NCBI RefSeq assembly: GCF_024594815.1
Contig: NZ_JANJOU010000018.1
Coordinates: 86,495 to 150,494 of the forward strand
Source: Roseomonas populi
GTDB lineage: Bacteria; Pseudomonadota; Alphaproteobacteria; Acetobacterales; Acetobacteraceae
Direction of reading: 5' to 3'
Length of the DNA: 64,000 bases
Part shown: positions 34,595 through 43,115 of the stretch, piece by piece
How positions within the stretch are numbered: position 1 is the stretch's first letter
Layout of the letters: each line of letters starts with the position of its first letter
Notes under the pieces: generated by a model
Seen by the model: only the letters and a program-made list of their open reading frames with translations
Databases searched by the model: none
Told to the model about the DNA's origin: nothing
Program-made: the position numbers and the translations under genes

Positions 34595-36913
34595 ATGGCT
34601 GAGCTATCGCTTCCGCGGCGCAGCATGCTGGCTGCTGGCATCGCCGCCATCGCGGCTCCCGCACTGTCGAGGTCGGCCCTGGCGCAGCCCGTTATCGGAC
34701 GGATGATGCCCCGGGAGTTCAACCTCGCCATCGAGCATGTCTCGCTCAATATCACCGGAAGTCCGCGTTCGGCCATCGCGGTCAACCGCTCGGTCCCGGC
34801 TCCGGTCCTCCGTTTCCGCGAGGGCGAGGAGGTAGTCATCAACGTCGCCAACCGGCTCCGCGAGAGCACGTCCATCCACTGGCACGGGCTCATCCTCCCG
34901 AGCGGACAGGACGGCGTGCCGGGCATCAGCGACGGGTTCCAGGGCATCGCGGCGGGCGAGACGCACCAGTACCGCTTCCCGCTCGTCCAGGCGGGCACCT
35001 ACTGGTATCACAGCCATTCCGGGACGCAGGAGCAGGCGGGCCTATACGGGCCCCTCGTCATCGACCCGGCACGCGCCGAGCCCTTCGGCTTCGACCGCGA
35101 CTACATCATCCAGCTGTCCGACTGGACCGACGAAAACCCGCACCGCGTCATCCAGAACCTGAAGCGCGACGCGGGCTACTACAACTACAACAAGCGCACC
35201 GCGGCGAGCCTCGCCAACGAGCTCGCGCGAGCGCCGAACGCCCAGGCGCGCGAGGCCATCATCCGCGACCGGATGATGTGGGGCGAGATGCGGATGGATC
35301 CGACCGACATCGAGGACGTCACCGGATACACCTTCCTGGTGAACGGCCGGACGCCCGAGCAGAACTTCACGGCCGCCTACCGCCCGGGGGAGACCGTGCG
35401 GCTGCGCTTCATCAACTCCGGAGCAATGAGCCATTTCGACGTCCGCATCCCCGGGCTGGAAATGACGGTTGTGCAGGCGCACGGCAACAACGTGCAGCCG
35501 GTGGCGATCGACGAGTTCCGCATCGCGCCTGCCGAGACCTTCGACGTACTCGTCCGTCCCACCGGCGGGCGCCAGTTCCAGATCCTGGCGGAATCCATGG
35601 GCCGCCAGGGCTTCGCCAGCGCCAGCCTCGCCACCCAGAACGGCCTGCCGATGCTTCCCCTTCCGTCGCACCGCGAGCGGCCGCTGCTGACCATGGCCGA
35701 CATGGGCGGGAACTACGGGCCCAGGGGCCTCGACCGCGGCACCCTGCGTCCCGAGACGGACCGGCCCGGCCAGATCGCGCCCATGGAGTCCATGGACATG
35801 GGCGGCATGGACCACTCGGGGATGCCGGGGATGTCCGGCATGGGCTCCGGCGGCGCCCAGGGCGGCATGCAGGGCATGGACCATTCGAACATGCCCGGGA
35901 TGAACCGCGGCGCTCCTGCTCCCGCCGGACGCGGCGGGCGGGTCCAGGCGCCTTCCGGTACGGCACCCATGGACCATTCGACGATGCCGGGGATGGATCA
36001 CTCCAACATGCCGGGGATGGGTCGCTCCTCATCCCTGGCTAGCGACCCGATGTTCCGCCTCGCCTCGGCCAGCATCCCCTCCGGTTCGGTTCCGGGGCCG
36101 GGGAACTTCACCCTGGCCCAAGCCACCCGGGGACAGGGCGGAATGTCCGGCATGGATCATTCCAACATGCCCGGCATGGACCACTCGACCATGCCGGGCA
36201 TGGACCATTCCGGCATGCCCGGCATGGGGCAGCCGCAGCAGGCACGCCCCACCCAGCCAAGGAGGCCGCAGGGGCAGCAGAACCCGCCCGCCCCGAGGCG
36301 CGACCAGCGCAGCGCGGCCCCGGCCGCGCCCGATCACTCGGCGATGGGTCACGGCGCGCCAGGCACCGGCCAGGTGGGCCAAGTAGACACCTCCGCGGCC
36401 AGCGCACATGCGGGCCACGGAGGGATGACGCCGCCCGATCCGTTCGCGGTCAACACCGGGGCGCCTCCTGGCGCACGCGTGCTCACCTACCGGATGCTCC
36501 GGGCGCTCTCGAACCCCTACCCGGTGCGCGAGCCCGACCGCATCTTGGAGGTGCGGCTGACGGGCAACATGGAGCGGTACTTCTGGGCCATCAACGGCAA
36601 CCGCTTCAGCGAGGCACAGCCGATCGTACTGACCCTCGGCGAGCGGGTCCGGATGCGGTTCATCAACGAGACCATGATGAGCCATCCGATGCACCTGCAT
36701 GGGGTCTGGATGCAGCCGCAGGTGGGCAATGGCGCCCAGAACCCGCTGCTGCACACCATCAGCGTCAAACCCGGCAGCACGCTCGACGTGGACGTGGAGG
36801 CAGACGCCGAGGGCGGCTGGGCCTTCCACTGCCACATGCTGTTCCACATGGAGACGGGGATGATGCGCAAGGTCGAGATCCGGCGTCAGCCGCGCGTCGC
36901 GTCCAACGGCTGA
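34595..36913 (+). CDS. copA: Multicopper oxidase CopA/PcoA family
   Basis: A 772-residue periplasmic oxidase with an N-terminal Tat-like signal (PRRSMLAAGIAAIAAPALSR). Copper ligands: HWHG and YHSHSG in domain 1; HPMHLHG and HCHMLFHMETGMM in the last domain. Between them (about residues 395-560) is a Met-rich insert with many MDHSNMPGM-type repeats and His/Pro-rich linkers, longer than in PcoA. It oxidises or sequesters Cu(I). copB follows with one shared base (TGATG). Confidence 0.92.
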   Translation: MAELSLPRRSMLAAGIAAIAAPALSRSALAQPVIGRMMPREFNLAIEHVSLNITGSPRSAIAVNRSVPAPVLRFREGEEVVINVANRLRESTSIHWHGLILPSGQDGVPGISDGFQGIAAGETHQYRFPLVQAGTYWYHSHSGTQEQAGLYGPLVIDPARAEPFGFDRDYIIQLSDWTDENPHRVIQNLKRDAGYYNYNKRTAASLANELARAPNAQAREAIIRDRMMWGEMRMDPTDIEDVTGYTFLVNGRTPEQNFTAAYRPGETVRLRFINSGAMSHFDVRIPGLEMTVVQAHGNNVQPVAIDEFRIAPAETFDVLVRPTGGRQFQILAESMGRQGFASASLATQNGLPMLPLPSHRERPLLTMADMGGNYGPRGLDRGTLRPETDRPGQIAPMESMDMGGMDHSGMPGMSGMGSGGAQGGMQGMDHSNMPGMNRGAPAPAGRGGRVQAPSGTAPMDHSTMPGMDHSNMPGMGRSSSLASDPMFRLASASIPSGSVPGPGNFTLAQATRGQGGMSGMDHSNMPGMDHSTMPGMDHSGMPGMGQPQQARPTQPRRPQGQQNPPAPRRDQRSAAPAAPDHSAMGHGAPGTGQVGQVDTSAASAHAGHGGMTPPDPFAVNTGAPPGARVLTYRMLRALSNPYPVREPDRILEVRLTGNMERYFWAINGNRFSEAQPIVLTLGERVRMRFINETMMSHPMHLHGVWMQPQVGNGAQNPLLHTISVKPGSTLDVDVEADAEGGWAFHCHMLFHMETGMMRKVEIRRQPRVASNG

Positions 36914-37707
36914 TGACGAAGGACCGATCCCCGATGCGACGCACGACCCGGGGCGCTGCCCTCGTGCTGCCCCTTCTCGGCGCTCTCGCCGCCGGGCAGG
37001 CTTCGGCCCAGCAGGCCGTCTCCCAGAACCTGGCGCACGACCCGGGCGCCCACGCTCCGGCGTCGCACGAGGTGTACTTCGGCGCCGTGCTCTTCGACCG
37101 CCTCGAGTGGGGCGTGGGTCTCGACGGTTCGCCGAACGTCGCGCGCTGGGACGGGCAGGCCTGGTACGGCACGGACTATGACAAGATCTGGATCAAGACC
37201 CAGGGAGAGGTCGAGCGCGGTCGCCGGGCCGAGAACGCCGAGGTCCAGCTGCTCTACTCGCGCCTCATCGGCTACTATTGGGACTTCCAGGCGGGCGTGC
37301 GCTACGACGCTCGTCCACGCCCTGATCGCACCTACGGCGTCATCGGTGTCCAGGGACTGGCTCCGGGACTCTTCGAGGTGGACCTGCAGGCGTTCGTGAG
37401 CGAGCGCGGCGACCTCTCCGCCCGGGTGGAGCTTTCTTACGACCTCTACATCACGCAGCGCCTCGTGCTGCAGCCCAACGTCGAGGTCAATCTGGCTGCC
37501 CAGCGAGTGCGCGAGCTCGGCGTCAACAGCGGCTTCAGCGACGTCGAGGCAGGCCTGCGCCTGCGCTACGAGTTCACCCGCGAGGTCGCGCCCTACGTCG
37601 GCGTGAACTACACGAGGCGGTTCGGAGAGGCGGCGCGCTACGCCCGGGACGAGGGCGGACGTGCCGAGAGCGTGGAGTTCGTGTCCGGCATCCGGCTCTT
37701 CTTCTGA
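36913..37707 (+). CDS. copB: CopB/PcoB outer-membrane copper protein
   Basis: A 264-residue outer-membrane protein with a signal peptide (VLPLLGALAAGQASAQQ) and a beta-barrel made of repeated strands: FDRLEWGVGLDGSPNVARWD, YYWDFQAGVRYDARP, ending VSGIRLFF with a terminal Phe. The Met/His-rich N-terminal extension of many CopB proteins is absent. Start at 36913 overlaps the oxidase stop; ATG at 36934 is also possible. Confidence 0.88.
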   Translation: MTKDRSPMRRTTRGAALVLPLLGALAAGQASAQQAVSQNLAHDPGAHAPASHEVYFGAVLFDRLEWGVGLDGSPNVARWDGQAWYGTDYDKIWIKTQGEVERGRRAENAEVQLLYSRLIGYYWDFQAGVRYDARPRPDRTYGVIGVQGLAPGLFEVDLQAFVSERGDLSARVELSYDLYITQRLVLQPNVEVNLAAQRVRELGVNSGFSDVEAGLRLRYEFTREVAPYVGVNYTRRFGEAARYARDEGGRAESVEFVSGIRLFF

Positions 37708-37764
37708 AAGGAGGCCGCGGATGCCCAGCCGTGCTGCCGGAGGCTCCCCCGGGGGAACGATGCC

Positions 37765-38556
37765 TTGACCGATCGCCCCGGCAGCGCCCCCCGGGGCGTC
37801 TCGTCAGCCGACCTGCCTCCGATGTCCGGCGAGGGGCGACACGTGCTCGTCGTCGAGGACGACGGGGAACTCCGCAAGCTCCTGCTCACGTTTCTTCGCC
37901 GTAGCGGGTTCCGCGCCAGCGGCGCCCGGGACGGCATCGAGATGCGGCGGCTCCTGGCTTCGGCCCAGGTGGACCTCGTGCTGCTCGACATCATGCTGCC
38001 GGGCAAGTCGGGCTTCGAGCTCTGCCGGGATCTCCGCGCCGAGGGACGGATCCCGGTCATCATCCTGACCGCCCTGGCCGAGGCATCGGACCGGGTCATA
38101 GGGCTGGAGCTTGGAGCGGACGACTTCGTCGTGAAGCCAGCCGACCCTCGGGAGCTTGTCGCACGCATCCGGGCCGTCCTCCGCCGGGCCGAGGGCCCCG
38201 AGGACAACGCGGGTGGCAAGGGCCGCGAGGTGGCGCACTTCGCCGGTTGGTCCCTAGATACCCGGCGCCGCGAGCTTCTCAGGCCCGACAGTGTCGTGGT
38301 CGAACTGACCAGTGGCGAGTACGACCTCCTCCTGGCCTTCGTGGAGCGGCCGCAGCGCATCCTGACCCGGGACCAGCTCCTGGACATCGCCCGGAACCGC
38401 CCCTACGGCGGGCTCGACCGCTCGATGGATGTCCAGATCAGCCGGTTGCGCGCCAAGCTCGGGCCCCGGCCGCATGAGGACGGTGAGCCGGGCCTGATCA
38501 AGACTGTCCGCGGGGTGGGCTACCTTCTGTCCAGCCCAGTGGAGTGGTCAGGTTGA
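37765..38556 (+). CDS. OmpR-type response regulator
   Basis: A 263-residue regulator: receiver domain with EDD, phosphoacceptor Asp in LVLLDIMLPGKSG and Lys in VVKPADP, then a winged-helix DNA-binding domain ending LIKTVRGVGYLLS. The listed start is TTG; ATG at 37822 would give a more standard length. It lies 57 bases after copB and overlaps the kinase gene, so it is a likely CopR-like regulator of the copper genes, although the receiver is closer to OmpR than to CopR in general character. Confidence 0.85.
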   Translation: MTDRPGSAPRGVSSADLPPMSGEGRHVLVVEDDGELRKLLLTFLRRSGFRASGARDGIEMRRLLASAQVDLVLLDIMLPGKSGFELCRDLRAEGRIPVIILTALAEASDRVIGLELGADDFVVKPADPRELVARIRAVLRRAEGPEDNAGGKGREVAHFAGWSLDTRRRELLRPDSVVVELTSGEYDLLLAFVERPQRILTRDQLLDIARNRPYGGLDRSMDVQISRLRAKLGPRPHEDGEPGLIKTVRGVGYLLSSPVEWSG

Positions 38557-39914
38557 AGTGGTTCCTTCCACAGTCGTTGGCCGCGCGGACCCTGGCGACC
38601 CTGACGGTCGGCTTCGCGATCCTGTTCGCCGCCATGGTCGGCATTCACGACGTGCTGCTCCGCCAAGCCGTGGAGCGGGGGACCGAGGAGCTGCTGGCCC
38701 AGCGGCTGGCGACGATCCTGGATGCCGTCGCGGCGGCGCCCGAAGGGGAAAGAGACAGGATCGCTCATGCTCTGTCGCGGGCGGACCTAGAGGTCCATTG
38801 GCGGCGCGACGCGGCTCCCACCCCCGAGCATCCCTCCCGCGAGGAGTGGCCGACCGTCGCGGCGCGGACGGCGGCCCTGAGCGGCGTCGCGACGGAGGTG
38901 CGCGTGCGCCCCGGGCGCTACGAGGATGCGTCGGACCGGCTCGTCGGCATCGGAGCGGTAGCCCGCCTGCAGGACGGCTCCTGGCTGGACATGGAACTCG
39001 CCTCGTTCAACGTGCTGTCGGCCGACCAGGGCGTCCTGCACTCCTACGCCGCCGCCGTCGGCCTGGCGCTCCTCCTCGCGGTCGGCTTCGCGGCCCGTTC
39101 GGTGTCGGCGCCGGTCTCGGCGCTGGCGAAGGCGGTTTCCCGCCTCGATCTCGAGGGCGAGCCACCAGCCCTTTCCGCGTCCGGCCCGCGCGAGGTGCGG
39201 CAGCTTGCTGAGGCGCTCAACGACATGGCGGGGCGAACCCGTGACGCGTTCCGGCAACGGACACTGGCACTCGGGGCTTTGTCCCACGACCTGATGTCAC
39301 CGATCGCTCGCCTTCGCCTTCGTGCCGAGGAACTTCCGGACGAGGTACGGGAGCCGATCCGCCGGGATCTTGCCGAGATGGAGACGATGGTCTCCGATGT
39401 CCTCGCCTACCTCCGTGGCGGCCACGCCGGTGAGGCCGTCCAGCCGCTCGCGATCTCGGCGCTCGTCCGCACTGTCGCCGACGAATTCGCCGATGCGGGG
39501 ACGCCGGTCGAGGAAGGGCGGATCGACGACGCCGCCGTCGCCCCGGGGCGACGCGTCGCCATCAAGCGGGCGGTGACGAACCTGGTCGCGAACGCGGTGC
39601 GGCACGGGCGCGATTCATGGGTCGAGGTTGAAGCCCATCCGGACGAGGTGGTGGTGCGGGTGGGCGACCGCGGACCCGGCATACCGCCGGAAGACCTTCC
39701 CAGGGTGACCGAGCCGTTCTTCCGGGGCGACCGCGCTCGTACCGCGGGCGGCGGCAGCGGCCTGGGCCTCTCGACCGCCCAGGCCATCGTCGAAGCCCAC
39801 GGAGGGCATCTTGCCATCGAGAGCGCGCCCGGGCGCGGGACCGTGGTCACGCTGACGCTTCCTCGCAGGCCGCAGGGACCCGGCGACGCCCGGGAAGGCA
39901 ACAAAACGATGTAA
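38544..39914 (+). CDS. Sensor histidine kinase partner of the regulator
   Basis: A 456-residue membrane kinase: two membrane segments (about residues 12-35 and 165-185) framing a periplasmic sensor domain of 130 residues, HAMP, H box LGALSHDLMSPIARL (His near residue 249), N box NLVANAVRHG, G boxes GDRGPGIPPEDLPRVTEPF and GGGSGLGLSTAQAI. The start is GTG at 38544, or TTG at 38553 overlapping the regulator stop. Few His/Met residues in the sensor domain, so the ligand is not obvious. Confidence 0.88.
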   Translation: MVRLKWFLPQSLAARTLATLTVGFAILFAAMVGIHDVLLRQAVERGTEELLAQRLATILDAVAAAPEGERDRIAHALSRADLEVHWRRDAAPTPEHPSREEWPTVAARTAALSGVATEVRVRPGRYEDASDRLVGIGAVARLQDGSWLDMELASFNVLSADQGVLHSYAAAVGLALLLAVGFAARSVSAPVSALAKAVSRLDLEGEPPALSASGPREVRQLAEALNDMAGRTRDAFRQRTLALGALSHDLMSPIARLRLRAEELPDEVREPIRRDLAEMETMVSDVLAYLRGGHAGEAVQPLAISALVRTVADEFADAGTPVEEGRIDDAAVAPGRRVAIKRAVTNLVANAVRHGRDSWVEVEAHPDEVVVRVGDRGPGIPPEDLPRVTEPFFRGDRARTAGGGSGLGLSTAQAIVEAHGGHLAIESAPGRGTVVTLTLPRRPQGPGDAREGNKTM

Positions 39915-40060
39915 TCCAGCGCTCGCCGGACCGCTGCCCCGGGGCGTTGGAGCAATGCAGTTCGGCGCCGGTCTCCGTGCACGCGTCGCATTAGCGTGCG
40001 GCACGACACACCTCCGGGCCCGCTGAAGTGCCCACATCACCAGCGAGAAAGACAAACCCG

Positions 40061-40429
40061 ATGTTGACAAGAGGTCGCGCCATCCAGGCCACCGTGGCTG
40101 CTGCGGCAGCGCTCATATGGACAGTCACCGCGTCCGCCCAGAGCGCCTCGGGCCAGCATGGCGGCCACCAGGGCGCCGCGGCGGGGTACCACGCCGCCAT
40201 GGAGAGCATGAACCGCGACATGGCCGCTCAGCAGATGACCGGCAACGCCGACCATGACTTCGCCAGCATGATGGCACGGCATCATCAGGCAGCCATCGAC
40301 ATGGCACGCGTCGAGGTCGAGCTCGGGCGCGATCCCGAGATGAAGCGCACGGCCCAGGAGATGATCCAGAAGCAGCAGCAGGAAATCACCGAGTTGAGGG
40401 CTTGGATGTCGCGGCACCCGGCCCGCTGA
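40061..40429 (+). CDS. DUF305 periplasmic protein
   Basis: A 122-residue exported protein (signal ending TASAQ) with the DUF305 pattern: DHDFASMMARHHQAAIDMARVE and a second helix with QQQEITELRAWM. DUF305 proteins accompany copper-resistance genes and may bind metal through the conserved His/Met pairs. ATG at 40061 is chosen because it gives the signal peptide at the N-terminus. Confidence 0.8.
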   Translation: MLTRGRAIQATVAAAAALIWTVTASAQSASGQHGGHQGAAAGYHAAMESMNRDMAAQQMTGNADHDFASMMARHHQAAIDMARVEVELGRDPEMKRTAQEMIQKQQQEITELRAWMSRHPAR

Positions 40430-40536
40430 ACCTTTCCCGGACTGCGGCCCCGGCCGGTCGTCGCTGATCGTACCGGGGCCTACGCTTGAGCGAACCGGCA
40501 TGCGCACGCCGCGGTCATGCCTCCAAGGAAATCGAG

Positions 40537-41046
40537 ATGAGCTATACCCGCTTCGGCGCGATGATCCTGGTGTCCACGGTGGTCATGTTCGGGCTCATGT
40601 ACCTGAACACCTATGCGTTCGAGCACGTGTTCTACAGCCAGACGCGGACATGGATGGCCCTCATGATGGGCGGGGCGATGGCCTTAATCATGATGCTGTT
40701 CATGCTGAAGATGTATCCCAGCAAGCGCGCGAACCTGGCCATCGTGGCCGGTGGGGCGGTGGTGTTCGCCGCGTCGCTCTTCCTGGTGCGCAGTCAGGCG
40801 ACGGTCGGCGACGTGGACTACATGAAGGCCATGATCCCGCACCACTCCATCGCCATCATGACAAGCGAGCGCGCCCATATACGCGACCCGCGCGTGCGAC
40901 GCCTGGCGGACCAGATCATCGAGGCGCAGGTCCGGGAAATCGGGGAGATGAAGCAGCTGATCGCCGACCTCGAGCGCAATCCGACCGCGCCGGGGGCGCC
41001 GGACCTGGAGCCGCGCGTGGCCAGCGCGGCTACGACGGGACGGTGA
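40537..41046 (+). CDS. DUF305 protein with N-terminal membrane segments
   Basis: A 169-residue protein with three membrane segments (about residues 8-30, 38-58 and 63-82) and a DUF305-like tail: DYMKAMIPHHSIAIMTSERA and EIGEMKQLIADLERN. It resembles the membrane-anchored DUF305 proteins found beside copper genes. CAAGGAAATCGAG precedes the ATG. Confidence 0.8.
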   Translation: MSYTRFGAMILVSTVVMFGLMYLNTYAFEHVFYSQTRTWMALMMGGAMALIMMLFMLKMYPSKRANLAIVAGGAVVFAASLFLVRSQATVGDVDYMKAMIPHHSIAIMTSERAHIRDPRVRRLADQIIEAQVREIGEMKQLIADLERNPTAPGAPDLEPRVASAATTGR

Positions 41047-41159
41047 GCCGGAACGGGCGCGTCCTCCTCCGGAGGTCCTTGCCCTCTTGCGGACGCCGCC
41101 TCGCAGGGGGAGCCGGGGCATGATGCTCGCCCGGGATGGAGGCGCGCACGTCGCCTCTC

Positions 41160-41185
41160 TTGACCTTGCCACGATGGGAAGCCCC
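41160..41185 (+). promoter_or_regulatory. CueR box 3 (CopZ-like gene promoter)
   Basis: TTGACC followed by TTGCCACGATGGGAAGCCCC: same -35/dyad arrangement as the two boxes near cueR, 42 bases before the ATG at 41228. It places this gene, 10 kb away, in the CueR regulon. Confidence 0.7.
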
Positions 41186-41227
41186 ACCTCCTGGCGACTG
41201 TCATGGAAAATGGAAAGGGGAATACCC

Positions 41228-41431
41228 ATGCACTTCATCGTCGAGAACATGCACTGCGAAGGCTGCGCCAAGGGCGTGACCGCCGCGGTGAAGCAAGCCG
41301 ACCCTTCGGCACAGGTCGAGGTCCGGCTCGAAGACAGGTCGATCTCCGTCAACGGCGGCCGCCTCGGCGGCGAGGCGCTTCGAAGCGCCCTGCAGGATGC
41401 AGGGTGGAAAGCCGCCGCGACGCCTAGCTGA
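41228..41431 (+). CDS. copZ: CopZ-like heavy-metal-associated protein
   Basis: A 67-residue ferredoxin-fold HMA protein with the metal site MHCEGCAKGV. It is the cytoplasmic Cu(I) chaperone type and complements the ATPase at 31282, which has no HMA domain of its own. GGAAAGGGGAATACCC precedes the start. A CueR box lies upstream. Confidence 0.88.
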   Translation: MHFIVENMHCEGCAKGVTAAVKQADPSAQVEVRLEDRSISVNGGRLGGEALRSALQDAGWKAAATPS

Positions 41432-41567
41432 TTGTAGGCGGGCGTCGGCCTGCAGCGGAAACAAATTGGTGCGTCTTTGTAGCTGCCGCCTTCCGGCAGC
41501 CCGCCTATTCATCCTGCAAGGCTTCCGCCGCGATCACGGCCGCGGAAGCAGTTCCTCAGGAGAGATC

Positions 41568-41945
41568 ATGCTTTCTCGTTTCGGCTTCCTCCGGCAGGGC
41601 CTGCTGGCCGCTGCCGTCGTCCTGATGGCTCCCGCGGCGGCTTCCGCGCACGCCATGCTCCACTCCTCCGATCCTGCCGACGGCTCGACCCTGAACTCGT
41701 CGCCGCGGGCGGTGCACCTGATGTTCTCCGAGGAGTGCCGCGTGACGTCGCTGCGCCTGCTCGACGGGGCCGGTAAGGAGCATCAGGTCCGCCGCGAGGG
41801 CGGGCGCGAGGCGGCGAGCCATGCGACGGCCACCGTTCCCGCGTCGCTGCCGCCGGGCGCCTACCGCATCGAGTGGCGGGCCATGGGCGGCGACGGCCAT
41901 GTGATGAGTGGGGCGGTGCGCTTCGCCGTGAACGCCTCGCGGTGA
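41568..41945 (+). CDS. copC: CopC-like periplasmic copper protein
   Basis: A 125-residue CopC/YobA-family protein: signal ending AAASA, then mature start HAMLHSSDPADGSTLN (His1 is a Cu ligand in the family) and the C-terminal block YRIEWRAMGGDGHVMSGAVR with the other His. CAGGAGAGATC precedes the ATG. Coupled to the next gene by GTGA. Confidence 0.88.
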   Translation: MLSRFGFLRQGLLAAAVVLMAPAAASAHAMLHSSDPADGSTLNSSPRAVHLMFSEECRVTSLRLLDGAGKEHQVRREGGREAASHATATVPASLPPGAYRIEWRAMGGDGHVMSGAVRFAVNASR

Positions 41946-42829
41946 TCCTGGAGCTGCTCGGGCCGGAGCCGGACCTGCTCCGGGGGCTCTCCGCGGCGTG
42001 GCGAATCGCCTTCTACGTCACCTGTCTCGGGGCTGCCGGGCTCGGTGTCTTCGCCATCGGCTTCGGGCGCCTCCAGACGGCCCAGGAGGCCGCCTCGTGC
42101 CGTCGCCTGACCCGGGCGATGGTGGTGCTGGGCGTGGTGTCCAGCCTGCTCTGGTTCTCGACTCAGGTAGCACTGGCGTCGGGCGGGGATCCGTTCGACG
42201 CCGAGGTCTGGGACATGATGGTCACCTCGCCTCCCGGAATCTCCGTCCTGATCGCCTGGGCAGGCCTGCTTCTCGTAGCGGCGGCAACCTGGACGGGACG
42301 CCCGGGTGTCATCATCGGCGCCGCAGGCATCCTGGCGGTCGCGGCCAGCTTCACCGCGGTCGGCCACACCACGCAGCACCAGCCGCGGTGGCTCCTGGCG
42401 GCTGCCCTGGTTTTCCACCTCGTCGCGGTCGCCTTCTGGTCGGGCAGTCTGTGGCCGCTCGCTCTCGCCTCGAAGCGGGGCGGCCCGGAGGCGGCCCGGC
42501 TGGTCGAGGGCTGGGCCCGGGTAGCCGTCTGGTTCGTGGGTGGCCTGGTCCTCGCCGGGGCCCTGCTGGCGTGGCTCCTGGTCGGTAGCGTGGAGACCCT
42601 GGTGACCACGGCCTACGGCTGGGCCCTTTTGACCAAGCTGGCGCTGGTGGGTGTCCTGCTCGCCTTCGCGGCCTGGCACCGCTTCCGGCTCACACCCGCC
42701 CTCGCGGCGGATGCCCCAGGAGCGGGCAGGCGCCTTGCGGTCTCAATTGGGTGGGAGATCCTGGTGATGATACTGGTGTTCTGGGCCGTGGCTGAGATGA
42801 CTTCGACCAGCCCGCAGGGCGAGGGCTGA
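41942..42829 (+). CDS. copD: CopD-like membrane protein
   Basis: A 295-residue polytopic protein of the CopD/PcoD family with about eight membrane segments and His residues in transmembrane positions (VGHTTQHQPRWLL, VFHLVAVAFWSGSLWPL, AWHRFRL). With CopC it is thought to import copper to the cytoplasm. The GTG start overlaps the copC stop by four bases. Confidence 0.85.
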   Translation: MILELLGPEPDLLRGLSAAWRIAFYVTCLGAAGLGVFAIGFGRLQTAQEAASCRRLTRAMVVLGVVSSLLWFSTQVALASGGDPFDAEVWDMMVTSPPGISVLIAWAGLLLVAAATWTGRPGVIIGAAGILAVAASFTAVGHTTQHQPRWLLAAALVFHLVAVAFWSGSLWPLALASKRGGPEAARLVEGWARVAVWFVGGLVLAGALLAWLLVGSVETLVTTAYGWALLTKLALVGVLLAFAAWHRFRLTPALAADAPGAGRRLAVSIGWEILVMILVFWAVAEMTSTSPQGEG

Positions 42830-42834
42830 GCGAC

Positions 42835-42855
42835 CGCCGGTGCCACACACCGGCG
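42835..42855 (+). terminator. GC-rich hairpin after copD
   Basis: CGCCGGTG, five bases, CACCGGCG: a perfect 8-bp stem six bases after the copD stop. No T-run follows, so it may end the transcript only weakly or protect its 3' end. The next 260 bases to the convergent MFS gene hold nothing I recognise. Confidence 0.45.
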
Positions 42856-43115
42856 CGCGTCTGAAGTAAGGGCGGGCGGCGGGTGCGGCACTGGCGGCCA
42901 AGCGCACGGCTTTAGCGGGGTCAACGCGACGGAGAGTATTCACCCGCCTGAAACCTCGGGTTTGCCGCTGTACGTCCGCTTCCGAGGATGCTGTCAGGAT
43001 CAAGGGTGAACAAGACGGGCTCGTAGCCGCCCTGGGATGGCTAAACCATCTAGGTCTGTTGTCCACTTTCCCCGGCGCTAGGCTCACGGCTGAGGTTCGA
43101 GTGCCACCTCTGACC

